A DNA stretch of 64,000 nucleotides, taken from contig JADBJK010000011.1 in the NCBI GenBank assembly GCA_014874485.1, forward strand, positions 79,636-143,635, written 5' to 3'. Source of the stretch: Chloroflexota bacterium (GTDB lineage Bacteria; Chloroflexota; Anaerolineae; DTLA01). The notes under the pieces are model-generated. The model searched no databases. It was given only the letters and a program-made list of their open reading frames with translations, and was not told the origin of the DNA. A program made the position numbers and the translations under genes. Below, in pieces: positions 50,282 through 56,979 of the stretch (within the stretch, counting starts at the first letter, position 1; each line of letters opens with the position of its first letter).

Positions 50282-50780
50282 GTCATTGCGAGGGCGTGCG
50301 GCGTCCGCAGGGACAATTCATGAATTGTCCCTATGGAGGCGCAAAGCGCCGAAGAATCTCGCCAACCGAGATGCTTCGCTTCGCTCAGCATGACAGATGG
50401 TACTGTCATTCTGAGGCGCGCAGCGCCGAAGAATCTCGTCAACCGAGAGGCTTCGCTTCGCTCAGCATGACAGATGGTACTGTCATTCTGAGGCGCACAG
50501 CGCCGAAGAATCTCGTCAACCGAGAGGCTTCGCTTCGCTCAGCATGACAGATGGTACTGTCATTCTGAGGCGCGCAGCGCCGAAGAATCTCGTCAACCGA
50601 GAGGCTTCGCTTCGCTCAGCATGACAGATGGTACTGTCATTCTGAGGCGCACAGCGCCGAAGAATCTCGTCAACCGAGAGGCTTCGCTTCGCTCAGCATG
50701 ACAGATGGTACTGTCATTCTGAGGCGCGCAGCGCCGAAGAATCTCGTCAACCGAGAGGCTTCGCCTCGCTCGCAATGACA
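50282..50780. repeat. Tandem palindromic array, 77-bp period, about six units
   Basis: Five near-identical 77-bp units start at 50401, 50478, 50555, 50632 and 50709, after one diverged unit (50324-50400). Each unit has inverted ends (TGTCATTCTGAG / CTCAGCATGACA). Units alternate GGCGCGCAGCGCC and GGCGCACAGCGCC in strict A-B-A-B-A order. The whole array is bounded by GTCATTGCGAG and CTCGCAATGAC, like the single-unit copy at 45283. The gap 50106-50848 holds this array and nothing else that I can recognise. Confidence 0.9.
50309..50332. repeat. Perfect 24-bp palindrome
   Basis: AGGGACAATTCA is followed directly by its exact complement TGAATTGTCCCT, with no loop. It lies at the left edge of the tandem array. 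It could be a protein-binding dyad or a remnant of another repeat family. Confidence 0.7.
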
Positions 50781-50848
50781 CAATCTTCTCTGGGGCCAAG
50801 TACTGCGCTCTGGGATTTGCCCGTGAGAGCAGGCGGAAGGGGGCCGCC

Positions 50849-51070
50849 CTAACCGACCTTGATGATCTCCACCGGGCAGCCGTCAGCAGCAGCCTTGGCG
50901 CAGTCCACCAGGTCATCGGGAATCTCGCCCTCTGCGGGGTTCCCGCCCACCTGGTATTTCGCCACGATCTGGCTGTTGCCGTCGTCGGGGTTCTCCTCAA
51001 AGACGGCGTCGCAGTCCGACCAGCACGCGCCGCAAGCGATGCACTCGTCTCGGTTGATGGTTACCTTCAT
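50849..51070 (-). CDS. Single-cluster [4Fe-4S] ferredoxin
   Basis: 73-residue low-potential electron carrier, acidic. Cluster ligands Cys10, Cys13, Cys16 and Cys65 (before Pro); Cys20 and Cys57 are placed like the disulfide pair of Thermotoga/Desulfovibrio-type ferredoxins. Monocistronic with its own consensus promoter. Possible electron partner of the indolepyruvate:ferredoxin oxidoreductase 6 kb away, which is inference only. Confidence 0.9.
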   Translation of the reverse strand: MKVTINRDECIACGACWSDCDAVFEENPDDGNSQIVAKYQVGGNPAEGEIPDDLVDCAKAAADGCPVEIIKVG

Positions 51071-51107
51071 CGCCCAACCTCCCGCGGATCGTCAAAATAC
51101 GACTTGA

Positions 51108-51136
51108 AGTGTACGGATATTCGCCCGCGTTGTCAA
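51108..51136 (-). promoter_or_regulatory. Ferredoxin promoter (TTGACA-N17-TACACT)
   Basis: -35 TTGACA at 51136-51131, -10 TACACT at 51113-51108, 17-nt spacer. Predicted start about 30 nt before the ferredoxin ATG at 51070. Confidence 0.8.
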
Positions 51137-51164
51137 GCCGCAGCGAATCGCTCGCCGCTCGCGT

Positions 51165-51193
51165 TTGCGGCTATCGCCTCCCCGCGCTACAAT
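51165..51193 (+). promoter_or_regulatory. Promoter of gene 51221 (TTGCGG-N17-TACAAT)
   Basis: -35-like TTGCGG at 51165-51170 and -10 TACAAT at 51188-51193 with a 17-nt spacer; predicted start about 20 nt before the ATG. Divergent from the ferredoxin promoter. Confidence 0.55.
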
Positions 51194-51220
51194 CGCCTCA
51201 AAACGCGGAGAGAGGAGCCG

Positions 51221-51772
51221 ATGCAAGATCTCAGAGACTACTTCCGTGCGTTCGCGGCCCTGCCCGAAGCGGCGCAACAACTGGGCGCCGAGCAGGCCGC
51301 TGCGCGCCTGGCAGAAGAGGCACAGCCCCTCGCCAACCCCGACGCTGCCGCCGCCTTCGTGGAGAAGACCCGCGCCCGCTACCATCTCACGCGCCAGGAC
51401 GCGCAGACCGCCTTCTGGATTCTGCAGGAGTACTACTGGAGCCACTACATCCGCCGCCGCCCCATCAGGGGACGCATCGCGCGGTTCATCGCCGCGTTCC
51501 TGCGCTACAAGTACCCCAAGGTCATCCTGGAGACGCGCGATGAGGTCATCGTAGAGTCGCCGTGGGGTGTGGCGTGCCCCCTCGTGCGCGGCTTTGGCGG
51601 CGATTTGGAGCGCTGCCGCCCCCTGTGCGAGGCCTGCTTCCGCCACGACGTCATCATAGAACCCGACCAGATCGCCCTGTTGAAGGCCGCCGCCCCCGCC
51701 CTTCGGCTAGTCCTGCACAAATACCGCGAGTCGCCCGACAAGCCCTGCGAGTACGCCCTCGTATCCGAATGA
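51221..51772 (+). CDS. Unrecognised protein with C-terminal cysteine cluster
   Basis: 183 residues, ATG preceded by AGAGGAG. Not recognised. N-terminal half is helical (DYFRAFAALPEAAQQLGAEQ) and contains an Arg-rich stretch HYIRRRPIRGRIARFIAAF. The C-terminal half has four Cys in CPLVRGFGGDLERCRPLCEA-C followed by FRHDVIIEPDQ, suggesting a metal or redox site, plus a further Cys near the end. No signal peptide or membrane helix. Divergently paired with the ferredoxin, which may hint at a redox role; this is speculation. Confidence 0.8.
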   Translation: MQDLRDYFRAFAALPEAAQQLGAEQAAARLAEEAQPLANPDAAAAFVEKTRARYHLTRQDAQTAFWILQEYYWSHYIRRRPIRGRIARFIAAFLRYKYPKVILETRDEVIVESPWGVACPLVRGFGGDLERCRPLCEACFRHDVIIEPDQIALLKAAAPALRLVLHKYRESPDKPCEYALVSE

Positions 51773-51845
51773 GCCGACCGCTGCGGTGAACCGTTGGCCG
51801 CGCCGCGAGGTAGTACAGACAGCACACCGCGCGGCGTGGGCCAAG

Positions 51846-52071
51846 GGGTGCATTTCTGTTTGGGGCAAGGCTGCTGCAATGGGCCGCCTCGTTCGCCGCC
51901 TGACGTAGGGCGATGGGGCTGCTTGACCTCACCTATCCCCACCCCGGCCCTCCCCTTTCCTCTCCGCGGGCGGAGAGGAAAGGGGAGGGTGTGGGAGGGG
52001 TTAGGTGAGGTAGATTCTACGCGACAACCTAACGATGTTCGGTCATTGCGCCCCAAAATGGAAATGCACCC
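51846..52071. mobile_element. MITE-like palindromic element, copy 2 (younger), with 9-bp target duplication
   Basis: 226 bp with perfect 11-bp terminal inverted repeats GGGTGCATTTC / GAAATGCACCC, flanked by the direct repeat TGGGCCAAG at 51837-51845 and 52072-52080, a 9-bp target-site duplication. Flanks are about 85% identical to copy 1 at 27374, but the core (51927-52010) has its outer arms in reverse order. No transposase. The gap 51773-52163 holds this element and the promoter of the next gene. Confidence 0.88.
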
Positions 52072-52080
52072 TGGGCCAAG

Positions 52081-52109
52081 TTGCGGATCGCCGTGCAGAG
52101 TGATATATT
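52081..52109 (+). promoter_or_regulatory. Promoter of the lipoprotein gene (TTGCGG-N17-TATATT)
   Basis: -35-like TTGCGG at 52081-52086 starts on the base after the target duplication of the MITE; -10 TATATT at 52104-52109; spacer 17 nt. Predicted start near 52116. Confidence 0.6.
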
Positions 52110-52163
52110 CACATCGCGCCCGCCCCTGTGCGGTGCGCTTCGCCATCATACAGAGAGGTGATC

Positions 52164-53972
52164 ATGCCTGGAATCTCCCAACGCTTCACGCGCACGAGTG
52201 TTCTCATCGCACTGCTCGCGGCGGTCGTGCTCCTCAGCGGGTGCGCGGCGGCCGCCGAGAAGACCGAGTTCGCCGGCCCCGACTGGAGCCGCGGCATCCG
52301 CGTCGGTACCTCGCACATCAACAACCGGCCCAGCATCCTGTGGGATTCGGCGAGCGGCAACGCTGTCATCTCCTACCTGACCAACACCGAGCAGGGCTGG
52401 CGCATCCAGATCGCCCGCGTCAACGCCCAGGCCGAGGTATCCGCGGCGACCCTGCCGTTCCCCATGCGCGCCCCCACCCGCCAGCAAATGGTGGGGGGCG
52501 GACAGGACACACTGCACCTGTTCTGGCTGGACTCGCCAAGCGGACAACGGCCGGGGCTTTACCACGCCCGCGCCAAGACCGACGCCACACCGCTGGACGA
52601 GCCGGTGCGGATTTCCGGCGACGCCAGCGACGTAACCGGCTACTGCACGTTCCGCGCGGCGGACGGGGCGCTGGATGTGCTCTGGGCCGACGTCTCCGGT
52701 GGCAACCCGCAGATGGTCCACGCGCGGCTGGCCGACTCCGGCGAAATCCTCATTGCCCCGCACGCCCTGGGCATCGCGGGCGCTGACCCCTACGCCGCCG
52801 TGGACAACAACGGCACCGTCCACCTGGCTTGGCACCTGGGTCAGGCCATGGGCGCCGAGAAGATTCTGTACGCCACCCTTGACCCTGCGAGCCTGCAGGT
52901 CAGCGAACCGACCGTCATGGCCTCGTTCCCCATGGGCACCGGCCTGGCGCTCTACCCGCCCGAGATCGCGCTGGAGACGGGCTGGGTCTACGTCATTTGG
53001 TCGCTGGAGCAGCGCGGCGGCGGCCTGACCCCAGGCACCGCCGAGACCCAGTACCAGGCCTTCCCCATCGGCCAGCCCCAGCGCCACAGCGGCGGGCCTG
53101 TGTACCTGCCCGCGCTGGCCAAGCCGGAGTACCAAGCCGCGAGCGGCGCGTTCAACTACGCGCACCTGTACCCCCTAGCCTCCCGCGACGGCGGCGCGGT
53201 GGTCCTTCGCTCCCCGTCCGATTATGTGTACATGCCCTACGCCGTCCCCGGCCAGCGGGATGAGGCCGCGCTGTTCGTCGCCAGTTCCATGGCGCTCCCC
53301 AGAAGGACGGGGAAGGTTCAGATTGCCTTCGCCCTGCTGGATGACGGTCGCGTGAAGGGGTATGAAGTAGCGGTGCGCACGTTGTCCGGCTCCCTGCGGC
53401 CCGCCGCGGCAGTGGACGACGAGGGCGCGTTCCACGTGGCCTGCCTGGGCGTCGGGGGATTCGGAACCTACGAGGTGCTCTACGCCAGCACGTCGCCGGC
53501 GGTTCGTGCGGTGCTGAACCGCATGACAGGCGCGGATGTGATGGCCCTGCTCCTGGGCAAGACGTGGAGCGCGGCCTCGGCCCTGTCCTTCTTCCCCATG
53601 CTGGTCATCTGGCTGTTCCTGCCGTTCGCCTGGCTGGTCGGGTTCTACTTGGTCCGTCCCGACGCCGACCTGACCACCCGCACGGGCCGCGTGGGCCTCA
53701 TCGTCGCCATCGTCCTGTACCTGTTCTCCAAACTGTTCATGCTGCCCGCGTTCCTATGGTACGCCCCGTTCCTGGACGTGGTGCCCCCCAGATACGAGTG
53801 GGTCGTGCTGTTCGGGTTTCCGGCGCTTCTGCTGGGCGTGGGCATCCTGGCCATGCGCGCCTACATCCGCCGATCCGAGCGTAAGGTCGTCATGTTCGCC
53901 TTCGGCATCTTCGCGGCCACCGACGCCATCCTGTCGCTCATCTTCTACATGCCCAACGCCATGGGCGGATAG
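52164..53972 (+). CDS. Lipoprotein with sugar-propeller-like ectodomain and four C-terminal membrane helices
   Basis: 602 residues from ATG 52164 (AGAGAGGTG upstream). Lipoprotein signal peptide: hydrophobic VLIALLAAVVLLSGC, lipobox LSGC. Residues about 50-430 consist of repeated beta-rich segments with WxxD/E and HLAW-type motifs, resembling a sialidase- or beta-propeller-like fold. The C-terminal 150 residues hold four membrane helices (for example FFPMLVIWLFLPFAWLVGFY). A lipid anchor plus a polytopic tail is unusual. I do not recognise a function. Confidence 0.82.
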   Translation: MPGISQRFTRTSVLIALLAAVVLLSGCAAAAEKTEFAGPDWSRGIRVGTSHINNRPSILWDSASGNAVISYLTNTEQGWRIQIARVNAQAEVSAATLPFPMRAPTRQQMVGGGQDTLHLFWLDSPSGQRPGLYHARAKTDATPLDEPVRISGDASDVTGYCTFRAADGALDVLWADVSGGNPQMVHARLADSGEILIAPHALGIAGADPYAAVDNNGTVHLAWHLGQAMGAEKILYATLDPASLQVSEPTVMASFPMGTGLALYPPEIALETGWVYVIWSLEQRGGGLTPGTAETQYQAFPIGQPQRHSGGPVYLPALAKPEYQAASGAFNYAHLYPLASRDGGAVVLRSPSDYVYMPYAVPGQRDEAALFVASSMALPRRTGKVQIAFALLDDGRVKGYEVAVRTLSGSLRPAAAVDDEGAFHVACLGVGGFGTYEVLYASTSPAVRAVLNRMTGADVMALLLGKTWSAASALSFFPMLVIWLFLPFAWLVGFYLVRPDADLTTRTGRVGLIVAIVLYLFSKLFMLPAFLWYAPFLDVVPPRYEWVVLFGFPALLLGVGILAMRAYIRRSERKVVMFAFGIFAATDAILSLIFYMPNAMGG

Positions 53973-53995
53973 CAGCCCTCATCCGACGGGCAGGG

Positions 53996-55684
53996 TCAGG
54001 CGATGAAGCCCTTGCTCCGCAAGAGCGCCTCAACCCGCCGCCAGTGGGCATCGGGAACGCGGATGCTCGTGGGCCCGACCGCTTCGCCCAGCAGCGGGCC
54101 GATCTCCGAGTCGGCGCGGATTTCCGCCAGCACCTCTGGCGAGTCGGCCTCCAGCAGCACCGTGCGGGTCAGCCGGGCGCGGCCCCTGCGGCTCGCCCAC
54201 CCGCGAACGCGCGCGAGAAGGCTTGCGGGAGCGCCGCCTGCGCTCGCCTGCGACAGGAACCGCACCACCGCTTCCACGTCCACGCCCTGGCCCAGAATCC
54301 GCGCCAGCGATGCGGGCGTGATGCGGTACACCGTGCCGTCCGCGTCGCCTTCCCACGCCGCGAAACGCTCCAACTGAAAGCGGTGCAACAGGTTGCCGTC
54401 GGCGGGCCAGTGAACGCGCCCGTCGTCCTGAACCGCAATGGGCGCGAACTCACCTACAGGCTCCGCCTCGCCCCCGTGCAGCCAGGCCCAGCCCCACTCG
54501 GTCAGGGCGAAGCGCACGTCCTGCCCCTCGGCGTCCCAGCCCAGGTCCACAGCCCCCAGGAAGTGCAGCGCCCCCCCGACGACCTGTGCGATGAGCCGGC
54601 CTTCCACCTCGTCCCAGTGCTCAAACCCCATGAGGTACTGGCCCGTCTTCACGTCCCGAATGTACCATGTTTCATAGTCGCCGCCCGTCCGCTGGAAATC
54701 GGGCGCGTAGTCGCGGATGGTCTGCGCCACCTGTTTGAGCGAGTACCACGTCCCCGCCTCGCACGCCTTCAGCAAGTCCAAGAGCCGCTGGCGCGTGCGG
54801 ACAGGGTCGTGGCTCCACCCACTCCCCTCGCAGCGTATTTCCGGGATGTGCCGCAGTTCGTCCCAGCCGTCGTCGGCAACCCAGGCGCGGTACATCTGAC
54901 CCCGTCGCGCCGGCGCAGACGCGGTCAGCCAGGCGCGCGCCGCATCCGATGCCGGCTTCAGCCTATCCCCGGCCCTGCGCACCAGTTTGAGCCGCCCCGC
55001 AATCCGAAGGAGCAACTGTGCACGCAGCGGCCCATATGCCGCGAAGGGCGGCGGAGACATCGGCTTCCACACCCAGCGCCGCACCCATGCCGCCTCGTCC
55101 TGAGACGACAGCCCTCGCCCACGCACGTACCGCGGCTGGTGATTCTGTAGATAGGCCAGGAACGTGCACACGTCCAGCGACGCCGTATCGCGCGCCCGCC
55201 AGACCTGCGTGGGGGCCTCTTGCGGCGCGAACGGCAGGCCCGCCTGCGCCCGCGGCGGCGGCAGCAGCGGCAGCAGATCCGTCGGGATGAACAGGAACGC
55301 CACGCGCTCGTCGGCGTAATCGGCGAACGCCTTGAACAGAAGACCCAGGAACCACAGCCGCTCGGTGATGTTGGCCGGCGAGAGCCACGGCTGCTCCAGC
55401 ATCAGTTTGCCGTCGCCCATGGGGCGAATCTCCCCGAATCGGCGCATGAACGGGTCGGCGCGCACTTTGCCCCCCGCCGCCTGGACGGTTTCCAGCGCCT
55501 CGCGCTCCTGTGGGTTGAGGATTTCCAGCGCCTCGGCCACCGAGTCGGGCCGCAGCATCTGGTCGGCCAGGAAGCGCGCCGCCTGGACGCGGTTGTTGGT
55601 GGGCAGGTCAATGCCCCGCGCTGCGGCCAGCGCCCGCAGTCTCGCCACCGAGTAGTCCAGAAGACATTCGCTCAGTTTCCGCAT
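53996..55684 (-). CDS. Helicase-associated (XPB/Ssl2-like N-terminal, Helicase_C_3-type) domain protein
   Basis: 562 residues from ATG 55684; a longer frame to 55786 is rejected because the -10 box of the promoter at 55716 lies inside it. N-terminal LSECLLDYSVARLRALAAAR, a winged-helix-like first half, and a C-terminal part with FQLERFAAWEGDADGTVYRI, SLARILGQGVDVEAVVRFLS and LLEADSPEVLAEIRADSEIG, the pattern seen in the helicase-associated N-terminal domain of XPB-like proteins in Actinobacteria and Chloroflexi. No Walker motifs, so it is not itself a helicase. Role possibly in DNA repair; uncertain. Confidence 0.72.
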   Translation of the reverse strand: MRKLSECLLDYSVARLRALAAARGIDLPTNNRVQAARFLADQMLRPDSVAEALEILNPQEREALETVQAAGGKVRADPFMRRFGEIRPMGDGKLMLEQPWLSPANITERLWFLGLLFKAFADYADERVAFLFIPTDLLPLLPPPRAQAGLPFAPQEAPTQVWRARDTASLDVCTFLAYLQNHQPRYVRGRGLSSQDEAAWVRRWVWKPMSPPPFAAYGPLRAQLLLRIAGRLKLVRRAGDRLKPASDAARAWLTASAPARRGQMYRAWVADDGWDELRHIPEIRCEGSGWSHDPVRTRQRLLDLLKACEAGTWYSLKQVAQTIRDYAPDFQRTGGDYETWYIRDVKTGQYLMGFEHWDEVEGRLIAQVVGGALHFLGAVDLGWDAEGQDVRFALTEWGWAWLHGGEAEPVGEFAPIAVQDDGRVHWPADGNLLHRFQLERFAAWEGDADGTVYRITPASLARILGQGVDVEAVVRFLSQASAGGAPASLLARVRGWASRRGRARLTRTVLLEADSPEVLAEIRADSEIGPLLGEAVGPTSIRVPDAHWRRVEALLRSKGFIA

Positions 55685-55715
55685 CCTCGCCCCCGACCCG
55701 CTAGAGTCGCCGCTT

Positions 55716-55744
55716 ATTATACGTGCCGCGCCGCCGCCCGACAA
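55716..55744 (-). promoter_or_regulatory. Promoter of gene 53996-55684 (TTGTCG-N17-TATAAT)
   Basis: -35 TTGTCG at 55744-55739, -10 TATAAT at 55721-55716, spacer 17 nt. Predicted start about 25 nt before ATG 55684, which decides the start of that gene. Confidence 0.75.
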
Positions 55745-55770
55745 CCGCCCCCCACGTGGTGAGTCGCTTG

Positions 55771-55798
55771 TTGCGTCGCGCGCCAAATGCGCTATACT
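55771..55798 (+). promoter_or_regulatory. Promoter of the DUF1232 gene (TTGCGT-N16-TATACT)
   Basis: -35-like TTGCGT at 55771-55776 and -10 TATACT at 55793-55798, spacer 16 nt, about 24 nt before the ATG. Divergent from the promoter at 55716. Confidence 0.6.
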
Positions 55799-55821
55799 TG
55801 GCCTGCATGGAGGTGTCTCCT

Positions 55822-56175
55822 ATGACCGACAAACCGCCCAAGAACACCATCGGATTCTGGGCCAGCCTGTGGAATCGCCTGCGGCTCGCGTGGCGGCTGT
55901 TCCGCGACCCGCGCGTGCCCCCGTGGCCGAAAATCCTGGTCCCCGCCGTCGTGCTCGCGTATGTGCTCGTGCCTGTGGACTTCCTGCCCGACCTCACGCC
56001 CGTCCTGGGGCAATTGGACGACCTGACGCTCATCGCCCTGGGGTTGCAGGCGTTCATCTCCCTGTGCCCGAAGCACATCGCCAGCGAGCACCTGTCCCGC
56101 CTGCGGGGCGTGTACGCCGAACCCGCCCCCGAAGGCGAAGTCGTAGAGGGCGAGTACACCGTCCACACGGAGTAA
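55822..56175 (+). CDS. YkvA/DUF1232 family membrane protein
   Basis: 117 residues from ATG 55822, which has GGAGGTG 6 nt upstream; an ATG five codons earlier overlaps that site. The DUF1232 core is YVLVPVDFLPDLTPVLGQLD followed by DLTLIALGLQAFI, with the conserved P-x-D-x-x-P-D and LDD. A hydrophobic segment precedes it (ILVPAVVLAYVLVPV). Function of the family is unknown. Confidence 0.85.
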   Translation: MTDKPPKNTIGFWASLWNRLRLAWRLFRDPRVPPWPKILVPAVVLAYVLVPVDFLPDLTPVLGQLDDLTLIALGLQAFISLCPKHIASEHLSRLRGVYAEPAPEGEVVEGEYTVHTE

Positions 56176-56294
56176 CGGGTGGAATTCGCCGAGGCACGCC
56201 GTGTCGTGCCTCGGCTGCTTCCCCGAATTGACCGCAGGATGTGTGCCTCGGACGGCGGCCCGGGATAGGCACTCTGGGAACCGGCTTCCCCACA

Positions 56295-56368
56295 TTCACC
56301 GCGGAGCACGCAGAGACCGCAGAGATTCATAGCAACCCCTCTGCGGTCTCCGTGTTCTCGGTGGTGAA
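56295..56368. repeat. Palindromic repeat, family TTCACCGCGGAG, copy A
   Basis: TTCACCGCGGAGCACGCAGA on the left is the imperfect inverse of TCTCCGTGTTCTCGGTGGTGAA on the right, separated by a short loop, so the transcript folds as one long hairpin. A second copy is at 63891-63964. It lies between the convergent DUF1232 and iorB genes and could act as a bidirectional stop or mRNA end. Confidence 0.7.
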
Positions 56369-56382
56369 AATCTGGCCAAGTG

Positions 56383-56970
56383 CTACTTGACGAGCGTCCG
56401 ACCCCGCTCAAACGCCCGCAGGTTCATCTCCACGAACTTGGGCGGGACACGCTCCTCTATCGCGGCGCGCCACACGGCCTCGTCCACATCCAGGAGCGCC
56501 GAGAGTGCCCCCAGCATCACCACGTTGTTCACGCGGGCGCTGCCCACTTCCTGCGCCACCTTGAGGCTGGGGATGAGGTACACCCGGTCGGTAACGGCCC
56601 TGAAGGCGGCCAGGAACCGCTCGTCGGACGGGTACTCGGCCCCGCCCGAACTCACGGCCACCGGCGGTATGGCCTGATCGTTCACCAGCGCCACGCCGCC
56701 CGGCTTCAGCCAATCCACATGGCGCAGCGCCTCCAGTTTCTCAAACGCCAGCAGGAAATCGGCCTCGCCCTTGCCGATAAGCGGCGAGTACACCTTCTCG
56801 CCCCAGCGCACGTGGCTGATGACGCTCCCGCCCCGCTGGGCCATCCCGTGCACTTCGGACTTCTTGGCTTCCAGGCCGGCACCAAGCCCCACCTGCGCGA
56901 TGACATCGCTGGCCAGGAGCGTCCCCTGACCCCCTACACCGACCACGATGAAATCTATCGTTTTCATCAT
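56383..56970 (-). CDS. iorB: Indolepyruvate:ferredoxin oxidoreductase beta subunit
   Basis: Gamma-type domain subunit of the enzyme that oxidatively decarboxylates aryl pyruvates to aryl-acetyl-CoA with reduction of ferredoxin. 195 residues: MMKTIDFIVVGVGGQGTLLA, EVHGMAQRGGSVISHVRWG and NNVVMLGALSALLDVDE, typical of POR/IOR gamma-family subunits. 9 nt downstream of iorA; last gene of the probable operon. Confidence 0.93.
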   Translation of the reverse strand: MMKTIDFIVVGVGGQGTLLASDVIAQVGLGAGLEAKKSEVHGMAQRGGSVISHVRWGEKVYSPLIGKGEADFLLAFEKLEALRHVDWLKPGGVALVNDQAIPPVAVSSGGAEYPSDERFLAAFRAVTDRVYLIPSLKVAQEVGSARVNNVVMLGALSALLDVDEAVWRAAIEERVPPKFVEMNLRAFERGRTLVK

Positions 56971-56979
56971 CCTCCCCCT

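Noticed and set aside
50282..50780. Regular direct repeats resembling a CRISPR array
   Set aside because: The 77-bp units are repeated in full with no unique spacers, each unit is a palindrome, and no cas genes are nearby.
55685..55786. Longer start for the helicase-associated-domain protein
   Set aside because: It would place a TATAAT-containing promoter inside the coding region; the start at 55684 fits the promoter position.
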